This document shows positions 44,057 to 54,326 of a stretch of DNA of 64,000 nt, one piece after another. Position 1 is the first letter of the stretch, and each line of letters opens with the position of its first letter. Made by a program: the position numbers and the translations under genes. The notes below the pieces were generated by a model. The model was not told the origin of the DNA and did not search any database. It saw only the letters and a list, made by a program, of their open reading frames with translations. Source of the DNA: Strongylocentrotus droebachiensis (Eukaryota > Echinodermata > Echinoidea > Camarodonta > Strongylocentrotidae); the NCBI GenBank assembly GCA_035222895.1, contig JAVYIG010001822.1, positions 186,001 to 250,000 on the forward strand, given 5' to 3'.

Positions 44057-44277
44057 GAGGCTGTTCACACCGGCAGAGATAGCGCGCGCTAGACCGCGCT
44101 ATCTCTGCGGTGTGGGAGGTACAACGTTGTTTTGGTCCGCCCAACAGCGAGCCACGGCGAGCCAAAACGGCGTGCCACTGGAGCACCTCTTGGGGGTGGT
44201 CCACGAGAGATAGCGCGGTTTAGCGCGCGCTAGAAAAAAGGGGGTGCTACGATAGACCGCGCGGTGTGAACAGCCTC
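44057..44277. mobile_element. GC-rich MITE with 3-bp TSD
   Basis: A 221-bp element with inverted ends GAGGCTGTTCACACCG and CGGTGTGAACAGCCTC, flanked by CAA on both sides (44054-44056, 44278-44280). AGCGCGCGCTAGACCGCG and its near inverse occur on both sides, giving multiple stems. Much richer in CpG than its surroundings. Non-coding. Confidence 0.85.
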
Positions 44278-44280
44278 CAA

Positions 44281-45356
44281 GTTGCATCTCAGAACAATAC
44301 ACTGTACACTGAAATTTCAGATGCGCTTGTTAAAGTGTGAGCCATATACAGAAATGTGAAGCACACTAAACATAAGTGTCACTTTATTTCGCAGCGGCCA
44401 TTTTTCAAAAGGGATATATCACATCGTATGTGAACATGGCTTAGGGAGGTGTTCTATGATACAAAATTTAAAAATTAAGGATTTCTGTCAATTTGGAGAA
44501 GCAGGTCAAGTTTTACTTGGGTCCAAAAATATTAGATCAATATAAAAACATATATCAATCTACAATAATAAAGGGGTGAAACCGTGTCTATTTAGTAGAG
44601 AACATATTTTGTTTTTATGTATTTCAATGATTTCAATTAAATTAAAGATAAAAATATAAACCTAAAATGACAAAATATGTTATTCTAATATATTTTCAAG
44701 CTATCCTATTCAAAACATATACCAAAAATGACAAAAGATGATATTCTAACATCTTTTCTATCTATATCCTATTCAATCATATTCCCATACCCTAAAATAA
44801 ATGTATTTTTGACCACAGAAGACCTCCTAACTCTCCAGCCAAAGGGCAAATTATGTATACTTGAAGGGATGAGATGGTGATGGCCTCATATTCCACAACA
44901 AGTAACGGAACGCATATATTTACTCTCTCTCTTGGGACGGTAGCAGGTCTGGTACAGCCCAAGATACACAACAAAATAAGGGCAAAAAATGGAGAGCGGG
45001 AAGAAAAATGAGGCAAACGCTCTCTAGCGACGCCAAAGGTGCAAGGAGTAAAATACCATAGTTCATAGGCGCTGGCTAGTCTCTAGCCTCCAGACTCGGT
45101 GATGAATTTATGCAGGATAGACAGGGTATTGTCACCATAGCTCATATTTGTATGCATTATGTAAAATGCATTTTCTATTTAAACTGAAAATCCCATTCAT
45201 ATATTTCTTGTAAACGATCAAGGATAATTTTTTAATGATCAGTTATTTCATGAGGATACCAATTAATTTGTATTTTACCTGTTTATATACTTGTGTATTT
45301 ATCTATTTTGTTTTTGCTTCTGTTATATGTTTTATTCTTACCAAACAGGGTATCAT
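44281..45356. other. Unassigned sequence
   Basis: A degenerate duplication of about 60 bp (AAAATGACAAAATATG / AAAATGACAAAAGATG) lies near 44665-44780. No gene is seen. Confidence 0.4.
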
Positions 45357-45430
45357 GGAAGACCTCCGAATTGGTGATATATGCCACCCTGTATGAATAT
45401 CAGAAATAAATGAAATAAATAAGTAAATAA
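45357..45430 (+). mobile_element. Possible retroelement 3' end
   Basis: CATGGAAGACCTCCGAATTG and GCCACCCTGTATGAATATCA are followed by AGAAATAAATGAAATAAATA and an AAAT tail, the layout of a LINE 3' end. There is no second copy in the window. Confidence 0.35.
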
Positions 45431-45786
45431 ATTATAAGACGTTGTGATGACCTGATATGGCTAATTAATTCTGGAAGTGAACTGAATATCTTATGATCGC
45501 TATTAATGATGACTCATTCAACCAAATTTCTCTACATCTTTTCATTATTCATAAACAATGTTCCCACAAACTATATAATGGCTAGTTGGCTATATACATG
45601 ATATAATAATTTTTGTATGGAGTAAAATATGAGTATGTTAAAAATATGTTTGTTAAATAACGCAGAAAATGCCAGCTACTTGTTTCCCATGCATTTATTT
45701 ATTCAAAGCTATATTCAAACAGACAATCCCATTATTCAGATTACAGGGAAATGGCTGTGAAATCCATGTAAATTAATGTTGGACTG
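45431..45786. other. Unassigned sequence
   Basis: No gene or repeat recognised. Confidence 0.4.
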
Positions 45787-45790
45787 TTAA

Positions 45791-46157
45791 AGGTAAAGAC
45801 CAGTAATGGTCATGCGATTGCATTGTGAAAGAAACGTTGTGGAATCGATCAGAAAAGGTCGATCATCTAGCATCTAGCATCTGCAAGGTTCTGGAATCAT
45901 CAAAATGATAAGAAATTTGGCTCATTCTTCGTAAAGTTACAAGCACTATACACAGAAAGATGTATATGGGACTACCCTATCTCTCTCACCAGACCATGAG
46001 AGAAATAAATTTACCAAATATATGAATTAGTAGGCGGTTTCCCGGCAAATTTTTTATCATCATGTATTAGTCAAAACATATTCTTTCACATGATTGGTAA
46101 TGAGAGCTTCCATTTCATTTTTTGAAATTGGGGCGTTGCCAATACTGGTCTTTACCT
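45791..46157 (-). mobile_element. TT-A MITE copy, inverted
   Basis: A 367-bp copy in opposite orientation to 5291-5656, flanked by TTAA (45787-45790, 46158-46161). The ends are preserved. Confidence 0.88.
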
Positions 46158-46261
46158 TTAAGCTTATTTCTAGTTATGTATGCTGATACACACAAGTATC
46201 GTCTGGAGTAGAAACAGTAGTGCTAGTACAGTATAAAATCAATGCACTTAGTACCCTTATG

Positions 46262-46362
46262 AATATGTCTGCTCATAAATGTGTCTGCTCATACATATGC
46301 CTGCTCATAAATGTGTCTGCTTATAAATGTGTCTGCTTATACATGTGTCTCCTCATGATCAT
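46262..46362 (+). repeat. 18-bp minisatellite, about 5-6 units
   Basis: AAATGTGTCTGCTCAT-type units with small changes (TTAT for CTCAT, ACAT for AAAT). Confidence 0.85.
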
Positions 46363-46544
46363 ATTCATAAAAGTGATACTAATGGGAGTTTTAATGTAAG
46401 GTTCAGCAATTCTTAATGGCTTGTTCACATATATATGCCATTGGAAACCATGTCAGTGCCCCTCAGCGTTTCTTCAAAGGGGATCGCAACTTTGTTGGTA
46501 AACTACTTGATTAGAAAACAGAAAAATCAGAGAAGCATACTGGT

Positions 46545-46605
46545 GAAAGTTTAAACCATTTTTACACAGAGTTAATACACTTCTGGCTCTCGGCAAATGG
46601 TTTAT
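46545..46605. repeat. HP60, right arm only
   Basis: GAGTTAATACACTTCTGGCTCT; the left arm is not recognisable. Confidence 0.55.
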
Positions 46606-46611
46606 GAACAA

Positions 46612-46960
46612 CACAGTCGGCCTGCTTTAGTGACCACCTGTATATTAAAGACCACTCATCTTTAAAAATGTTTCTTGTCTTTATTGAGTAGTGATTTACA
46701 TGGAAACATGTATCAAAGGAAGCTGTATAAAAAGACCACCTGTCTACAAAGACCCCTTTCTGGACTTCTTTGAGTGATCTTTATACATGCAGTCAAACTT
46801 GTCTATAGTGACCGCCCAAGGCAAACACAAAAAGTGGTCTCTGTGGACAGGTGGTCCTTGTAGACAGGTTTCTTAAGAACATGATTCAATGAGAAACCAT
46901 TTTCAAGGGAAATAACAAATGTGGCCTTTGTAGGTGGTCACTAAAGCAGGTTTGTCACTG
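46612..46960. mobile_element. SVT repeat, two adjoining copies
   Basis: CAGTCGGCCTGCTTTAGTGACC begins a diverged copy. GCAGTCAAACTTGTCTATAG at about 46790 begins a second copy that matches 25546-25701 almost throughout (AACACAAAAAGTGGTCTCTG) and ends AAAGCAGGTTTGTCACTG. The repeated phrase GACCACCTGTCTA is the family hallmark. Confidence 0.75.
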
Positions 46961-46962
46961 TA

Positions 46963-47518
46963 AGACATTAATTAAAATGACTTCATTTGGTCTGGAACGA
47001 CAAGACTACATCCCACGGTTTGACAACTGGTAAACACACACCGACTCTGTGTACTGTACGCATACAGGCATGCAGAGATAGAGACATAATCCATGCTTCT
47101 AACGTGCACAGTCAGACACATGAAAGCCTACACCTGTATAAATCTGCATGCAACCAAACAGTGAGTGGCCTGTCCAATTAGTAGCACATACAGGGTCTCC
47201 TGAGCTTACTGCATTTGGTTCCATCTGTCCATGTATTTTACCTTAAAAAAGCTGTTTATAGGGAATATAATTGGCAGGCAACTTGCTTTTATTTATAGCC
47301 TGATTACATATTTTCACTATCTTGTTTCTGTCTCTGCCTCTCTTCTATTTTTGTGTCCTGATTTTTTCAATTTCATCTATGTTTTTCTTGACTGTCTGCT
47401 CTTTGGGCTGAGCAAATGCCATGCTCTTTTCATCTGTATCTTTATGTTCCAGGAAACTTTACCTGGAATATACAAAGCTAACTGAGTCATCCAAATATCA
47501 TAAATAGGAAGAAAGTAA
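46963..47518. other. Unassigned sequence
   Basis: No gene or repeat recognised. Confidence 0.4.
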
Positions 47519-47756
47519 AAAGGGGGGGAGAGAGAGAGGGAGAGCAGCATGAGGTGTTAGAGAGATGGTGAGAGATGGTGAGAGAGAGAAGGAGAGAGAG
47601 AGAGAGAGAGAGTCAGAAGAGACAGAGTTAGGTTAAGTGAGAGAAAGAAAAGATATATATAGATAGAGAGAGAGAGAGAGGGAGAGAGAGAGAGAGAGAG
47701 AGAAAGAGAGATAGAGAGAGATACAAGGATAGATAGAGAGAGATAGGGATAGGGAT

Positions 47757-47787
<31 letters not shown>

Positions 47788-47822
47788 TAGAGAGAGATAC
47801 AAGGATAGATAGAGAGAGATAG

Positions 47823-47877
<55 letters not shown>

Positions 47878-47938
47878 TAGAGAGATACAAGAATAGAGAG
47901 AGATACAAGGATAGAAAGAGAGAGATAGGGATAGGGAT

Positions 47939-47979
<41 letters not shown>

Positions 47980-48035
47980 TAGAGAGATACAAGAATAGAG
48001 AGAGATACAAGGATAGATAGAGAGAGATAGGGATA

Positions 48036-48072
<37 letters not shown>

Positions 48073-48073
48073 C
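47519..48073 (+). repeat. GA-rich higher-order minisatellite
   Basis: GA tracts alternate with GAGATACAAGGATAGATAGA and AGATAGGGATAGGGATAGAG at intervals of roughly 100 bp. Long S/L-rich open frames on the minus strand are by-products. Confidence 0.92.
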
Positions 48074-48080
48074 AAGAGAT

Positions 48081-48357
48081 GAAGATGAGTATATGACCAC
48101 AGTATTATTCATTAATTCATTTTGATTCTGAGTAAATCTAAACTAAATCTCTAATGTGTGTCATCAAAGCATTTCCTCTGTAAACCCATCCACTGAAAGG
48201 TCACATGGGTCAACTGTACACAAAAGTGTCATGCATATCACCTTATCTTACCACAATTTACAATTGAGAAACATTATTTCCCACAAAATCAAAACACTAT
48301 TGTACTTTAAACCTTAAATCAATCTGCCTGCATGTATAATGGAATAATTACAAAGAC
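48081..48357. other. Unassigned sequence
   Basis: No gene or repeat recognised. Confidence 0.4.
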
Positions 48358-48835
48358 ATGCAGTCAAACCAACTTAAGCCACCACTAGAACGGGAGAAGA
48401 CCGGTCTATAAAGACAGCATCTTAGTATTTCACTTGGGTATTAATTTTCTCATCAACAGTTGTATGAAATAGAACTACCAGTAGTATATAAAAACACCTG
48501 TCAATAAAACCACATCTTGGTTCCGCTGGATAAGTACTTCTTGTGGAACTAAACCACACCCTGACTTTTGATGTTTACCAGCGGTAAAAAAAGTGTGGTT
48601 AATACATTGTTAATTACGGTAGTTGCATTTCCCTTGAAATAAACATATAAATAGAACCTGCATAGCAAGAACATCTATCTATAAAGACCACCCCTTGTTT
48701 TAAATGGACAGCATATCTCATGGAAAGCTGTTGCATTTAACAGAACATAGATAGCCAGAGAACCTATTTCAAATAAAAGAGACCTTCTAAGTTCTATAAA
48801 GACCACCTGTCTATAAACTTAAAGGCCACTAATCT
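48358..48835. mobile_element. SVT repeat, decayed copies
   Basis: GCAGTCAAACCAACTTAAGCC at 48361, GGTCTATAAAGACAGC near 48402, ATAAAGACCACC at 48680 and TATAAAGACCACCTGTCTAT at 48797 are scattered remnants of the family. Confidence 0.6.
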
Positions 48836-49249
48836 TGGCAAATTTGAATGGTCTATATACAGGTATGAATATACATATGGTATCACTATGTATATGTAAA
48901 GGTACAGTACATTGTATGTACATACAAAATACCATGTTTACATCTTACTTAGATCAAAGTATTTCAAATTTTGCAATTCAAACTATCCATATTAAATGTA
49001 CACAAGTGGATTGTAGTTATGGCTGATTTCCAATGCATTTTTCATATCATTTTAGTATTATTGCTTTGTATAAAGCAAGCAGTGGAAGTGCTGATAGAAA
49101 GGGTTGCTTTAAAATTGCATGGGTGGTATAGCCTTGGTCTGAGTGTGTGTATTCAGATATTGGGAGGGCAGCAGTTTGTTCATATCTTCACCTGAAAGCA
49201 AGATCAAGAGTGAAAAAAAGATGTGTATCAAAACTGAGAAATAAGACAG
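48836..49249. other. Unassigned sequence
   Basis: Short open frames only; no domain seen. Confidence 0.4.
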
Positions 49250-49271
49250 TGAAAGAAAGAGAAAGAGAGAG

Positions 49272-49310
<39 letters not shown>

Positions 49311-49360
49311 GGAAAAGAGGAATAGAGAGAGAGAGAGAGAAGAAAAAGAAAGAGAAACAA
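49250..49360. repeat. (GA)n-rich tract
   Basis: GA repeats with AAGAGG and AAAGAA interruptions. Confidence 0.92.
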
Positions 49361-49524
49361 ATGTTTTTGTGTGTGCGTGTGTGTAAGGGGGGATCTTTAT
49401 CTTACATAGATGCCAGGCCACTACAGCCTTAATTAAAACAAAATAATACAAATGAAAGCAGTACCTTGATAATAAGATGAGAAATTTTACTTGCAAAAAT
49501 TTGCTTACACTTGTCTATACAGAA

Positions 49525-49660
49525 GAGAATGAGAGAAAGGGAGAGAGAGAGGGAGAAAGAGAGAGGGGGGAGAGAGAGAGAGAGACAGGGAGAGAGAGAG
49601 GGAGTGAGAGAGAGAGTGAGAGAGAGAGAGAGAGAGAAAAAAAGAGAAATAAAGAGAGAA
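49525..49660. repeat. (GA)n-rich tract
   Basis: GA repeats with GGG and CAGG interruptions. Confidence 0.92.
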
Positions 49661-49877
49661 AGCAATTGAGAGAAACCACCTATTCAAAATATGGATTACA
49701 ATCTTTTCCAAATGCAAAAGTTAGGAGACAAACCAGGTAGCATGAGAGGCTAGCACACATCACAGCTAATCGAACAGAGAACATTCAAACAGCTTCGTAT
49801 TATTTTCTTGTGCCAATGATGTGGAATCAAACGACCATGTCAGTCAGGCGGCTTTATTGCCATCCTGCACGCAAGAC

Positions 49878-50010
49878 TGCCCCACTAATTGGTGATTAGA
49901 CCTTGCATGTCATTCCAACTTTCTTCACCTTGCATTGGTCCATCGTCGGGTCAAGCGGAGAACCAAAGAGAACATTTTCTTCCTTTCTAATCAGATGATG
50001 TCATTGCATT
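49878..50010 (+). repeat. Left member of a local duplication
   Basis: CTAATTGGTGATT, TTCTTCACCTTGCATTGGTCC and AGAGAACATTTTCTTCC match 50055-50125 plus 50457-50505. Confidence 0.72.
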
Positions 50011-50054
50011 AAAGGTGCGATTCATATTTTAATGGTAAAATGAAATAGAATTGC

Positions 50055-50505
50055 ACCCCTTCTAATTGGTGATTGGTCCTCACCTGTCCCTATAGCTTCC
50101 TTCACCCTGCATTGGTGCATCATCAGGGGGGGGGGGGGGGGGGGGAGGGGGTTCACAAAGATCCTAAGTTGAATTTATCTCTAAGTTGGACTTAACAATT
50201 ATGGAAAGCCATTAACATCCTTGAAAATGTTTTGTAAAAGTTATTTTAAAAGGCATTAAATGTTGATTCAAATCATTCATATTTTCTATTATCATGGGAG
50301 ATTTCATGTTCTTGATGTGGAATTTGTGAAAAGTTGAAAATACTTGAATTTTTTCTTTTAAATATATCTCATTGTAAGGCTACAAATGGCTCTCCATAAT
50401 ATTTAAGTCCAACTTAGAGTTAAGTTTGACTTAGAATCTTTGTGAAACACCCCCAGGGCACACAACCTTACAAAACCAAGGAGAACATTTTCTTCCATTT
50501 TATTC
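50055..50505 (+). repeat. Right member of the duplication, split by an FST MITE
   Basis: CTAATTGGTGATTGGTCC and TTCACCCTGCATTGGTGCAT precede the MITE; CCAAGGAGAACATTTTCTTCC follows it. The left member shows the uninterrupted order. Confidence 0.72.
50125..50456. mobile_element. FST MITE copy 2 with expanded poly-G end
   Basis: The right end ATCTTTGTGAAACACCCCC is normal. The left end, which should read GGGGGTGTTTCACAAAG, reads a run of about 20 G, an A, five G and then TTCACAAAG. Internal blocks CCTAAGTTGAATTTATC, TAAGTTGGACTTAACAATTA and TTAAGTCCAACTTAGAGTTA match 9729-10041. Non-coding. Confidence 0.85.
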
Positions 50506-52421
50506 CATTGTATTCTACATTTGCTTCAATTCTTATCGCAATTTACACTTAATCTTCACGATGCTGATTGAAGCGAGCTAAAAACCTAAATAAAAACTAA
50601 ACTGAACGGATATTGTGCTTCACTTTATCCTTATGATCTACAGTATTTGAAAGAAAATCCTGTCTTCATTTTGTTAATTGCATTTGCATGTATGTTTACA
50701 TCCTGAATGCTTTTGATGTATGAAAACTAGTTTCATGCCAACTTAGTGATACACATATTGTAGCAATGACAATAACAATGGGTAGTAGACATACTGGAGA
50801 TTAGACCAAATGACTATTAGCCTAAATGGTAATTAGACTAAGTAATAAGTAGACAAAATGATTATTAAACTAGCTGGATGTAGAAGAACTGATAGTAGAC
50901 CTAAAGGCAATAAACCCTCCTGGTTCTGCCTGAAATATTAGGATCAGGAGCTGCCATATTGAGGTACTCGACTCCTGATCCATCTTGGCTTTAAAAAAAA
51001 GGTATGTTACCTACATGTACATTTGCCAGTGTTCACACAGGGGTAGCATATGGGTGAATGTTAAGGTTAGTCTTTGAAATGCACTGTACACTAGTCACAT
51101 TAGCTGGACCTAAATACCATGGTTAAAATTCACAAATCACTTTGGAGGTGCAGAGGGGCACTATCCAAAAAATAATGTCACTTTCATGGTTGGGTTTGTA
51201 AACGAGAAATCAACAATGTTGAATTAAATTTCATAACACATTTGAGAATGATTACTCCAGTATTTTTGTATCATTCCAACCACTTTTTGTCTGTAATTCA
51301 ATTATCCAATTTGGAAAACAATTCAGTATGGATAGCGGGGACATCAAACCCTAGTCTGTGAGTCGCAGCTAGAATCCACCCCAAGCAATTTTCATCTTGG
51401 AAGCATGATTGTCCTCCGGTCATTTAATAAGTCTCTGCATCATCATCTTCTCAGCGTGCACTACCAGCAGCACCATCACTAGCATCATCGTCGTCAAAAG
51501 AAACGGGGGATGGAATAACAATAAGGAGGGGATGTGGGCTCCTTGGGGCGAAACTGTGCGCCAGAGTTTATTGTCATATTACAGTCGGTAACGTGATTAA
51601 TAATGCATACGGGAAAACAGCAGAGGCAAAATAATAATCAAGCCTTTGAGATATGCTTTGTTTTTAAACTCTCGACTGATTGCGCCTTACTTTCCTAGGG
51701 TCTCCCTCTAATACAGACCAGGCAGGTAAGGGGGTACAGGGGCCATTCTCTACTTCCTACAAATTCAACTCATATTTTAGAAATCTAAACTAATTAAAAA
51801 CTGATCATGATCTCCCTTGCCTTTCAACAATTTCTCATCCTTCATAGATCCCTCCCTCTCTCCACAATAACCCGCTATAAGATGCAGTGCTTCTTTGCAA
51901 GGAGGCCACGCATATCTCCCTCCGGCCTTCTGCAAATTAAGAGTTCATTAGCCAATTTTCTATGAAAGTTTATTCATTATATTCCCAGAGCACTTCTAAA
52001 AGCTTCTATGATGAATTAAAGACAAAGACAGAAGTAAAATAAAAATAAAGCGTGCGGTTAGGATATGGAGAAACTGTCTTTTATTTAATTTGAATGTGAA
52101 CCACAGAGTGCTGTGTTATTATTACCGGGTCGCAAATTCTAGGTCATTCTGGGTTCTAACGTAATTACAGAACAGAGATTACAATTTTATCAGTAGGATG
52201 AGCAACTTTACGGTATTCTCTTTTATTCTTTAAAGAAGACATACAGTATGTACATCATGAAATATGTTATATATCATTCAACAAGCATACTGGCCAGGAG
52301 GGATACAAGGAAGTATGATTAAAATACTTTTACAATTATTTTGGGAAATAGCATAGTAAGAGCAAGCAGGTGTTAAGAAAAGCTGTATGATGCATAAAGT
52401 ACAAAATTGTGGTTAAACTTT
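50506..52421. other. Unassigned sequence, no gene seen
   Basis: Includes CAGCAGCACCATCACTAGCA-like trinucleotide-rich DNA near 51465-51495. No coding or repeat signal is convincing. Confidence 0.4.
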
Positions 52422-52990
52422 GTCCTTCCTGTTGTGTCTAAATTATTGAAAAGAGCAGTTCACGATCAACAGTTTGGTTTTAGACAACACTTTTCTACTC
52501 AAACTGCTCTGATCTACTACCAATAATATGTTAAGAGTCATGAGTGAAGGATATGTAACTGGAGCAATTTTTTTTTTTTTTTGATTTAAAGAAGGCATTT
52601 TACACAGACATTGTGGACCAAAATATATTAATATTAGAAAAGATACATGCTGCTGGAGTCAGGGGTCATGAGTTGCAATGGCATGAGTCTTATTTGTGAC
52701 AGATTCCAAGTAACTAAAATAGATGAGTATGTGTCATCCCTTACCCCATTACTTTGGGGTACCACAGGGCTCAATATTAGGACCACTGATGTTTGTTGTA
52801 TACATAACATACAAAAACAGTGCTTTCACTGGTCTACAATGTAAAGTACATATGTATGCTGATGTGGCACATGAATCACAAGATGATATCCATTGTGGAC
52901 TAAGAATGGCAGCTAAGTTGTTTCTTCACAAAAAAGCTGACACTAACTTTAAAAAAGAAAAAGTGTATGTTGTTAGGTACTCTTCAAATC
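52422..52990 (+). pseudogene. LINE reverse transcriptase remnant
   Basis: Ordered reverse-transcriptase motifs appear in different frames. PVVSKLLKRAVHDQ and QFGFRQHFSTQTAL come first, ending at a stop. Then VTGAI and, past a 15-T run, DLKKAF (the first catalytic Asp block), VDQNIL, AAGVRGHELQWHESYL, CDRFQV, then GVPQGSILGPLMFVVYI and finally MYADVA. The last should be YADD; the second catalytic Asp is replaced by Val. At least three frame changes and two stops are present. Block order and the VPQGSILGPL signature place it among non-LTR retrotransposons of the CR1/L2/Jockey type; finer assignment is not possible by eye. No endonuclease or 3' tail is visible. Confidence 0.85.
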
Positions 52991-53040
52991 TTCTATTTTT
53001 TAGACTTTGCATGTGGGAGACAGCATTTCCAAACAGGAAT

Positions 53041-53621
53041 TATTCATAAGTGTCTAATAACAGTGTTTTGAAACCCTACAATATGATCTGGCTTAGGGAG
53101 CTAAGGTGCAAGCATTAATTCTGATATCTAAAAACACATAAACAACCAATCAATATATATTTTTCAGATCTGTAATGCCAGAAATAAATTGTTGAAGCCT
53201 ATTAGATATAATAGAAAGATTAAACGAGAACTTACCGTTGAAGTTTGATCTTTATTTCAAGAGAGTGTCGAGGAAGAGATTAAAAATTCTCCTAACAAAT
53301 ATGGTTAAAGGCAAGACATAAAAAGAAGAAGATAAGAAGATATTTTTCAAGAATGCTACTTTAAAATCACAAACAACACTTTCTTGGAAGGATTGTTGAT
53401 AAGAAGAAATAGAAAAAATTACTTTGCCTAGCATTACGATCATACAAATCAAATAGTATACCTATGAAATTAATTTACTTATCAATGTCTCCTATATTCT
53501 TAAGGCCCCATTAGAAATCACAAAATAAAAAATTATTTTCTTTTGATGTTATTTATCTTAGTTGTATTTAATCCGATCAAATCACATCAATTCAATTATG
53601 GTCTTTGGGAAATTAATAAGT
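53041..53621. other. Unassigned sequence
   Basis: AT-rich; may be further LINE debris but no motif is legible. Confidence 0.4.
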
Positions 53622-53639
53622 TCACATCTTCAGCTGAAA

Positions 53640-54022
53640 GCAAAAAAAGTGACAGAGAGTAAGAGAGACAAGAGAACACAAGTAACAGAATTGAGAAAGA
53701 GAAAAATAGAGTTGGAAGAGCAAGATAAGTAATGAAATACAAAAAGAGACAAAGAAATTAGGAGATATAAGTGAATGCACAACGGACAAAATTATACAGA
53801 GTGAGAGAAAGAAATAGGAGCGAAAAACAGAAAGAGAGAAACACACACAGAAAGAAAAAAAGCAAGAAAGTTTAACAAAAAATATAAAAAAATACAAGAA
53901 GTACAAGAGAAAAACTAGAATACCTAATAGATAGAAACTGAAATATAGGAAGAACAAAGAGAGAGAAAGAGGGAGAGAGAGAAAGAGGGAGAGAGAGAGG
54001 GAGAGAGAGAGAGAGAGAAGGA
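53640..54022. repeat. Purine-rich low-complexity region ending in (GA)n
   Basis: AAAGAGA-rich DNA that becomes regular GA repeats from about 53955. The minus-strand open frame (155 codons, S/L/F-rich) is a by-product. Confidence 0.8.
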
Positions 54023-54116
54023 GTGAGTGATAAACTGATAACAAGCTGGGACCCAGTTTACATATGGCTAAGCAATGTCTAAAGCACATTAGAGATTTGG
54101 CGCCAGAAGCATTTCT

Positions 54117-54326
54117 TAAAATAATAATAATAATATTTAATTTTTATATAGCTCTTAATACAAATGTCTCTACCGTAAGCGCTTTATAAATATACTATTA
54201 CCCCGGTCATTGGATTCAGTGCTTGCCCGCACACACTGTGTGCACAATCTCCACTCCCTGGGGAGCATTCCAGCCGGGCGTTACTTGACGCTCACAAGCT
54301 GTTTGACCAACAATGTCTAAGAAAGA
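54117..54326 (-). mobile_element. SN-S SINE, body and tail, inverted
   Basis: On the minus strand: CATTGTTGGTCAAACAGC, GCTGGAATGCTCCCCAGGGA, GATGACCGGGGTAATAGTA-type sequence, AAGCGCTTACGGTAGAGAC and an (ATT)n tail. It is very close to 30834-31032, including the start at CATTGTTGGTCAA, which suggests a shared 5' boundary for this subfamily. Confidence 0.82.

Noticed and set aside
47557..48112. Two overlapping 160-170-codon frames on the minus strand
   Set aside because: Translation of GA/GATA minisatellite; purely repeat-driven.
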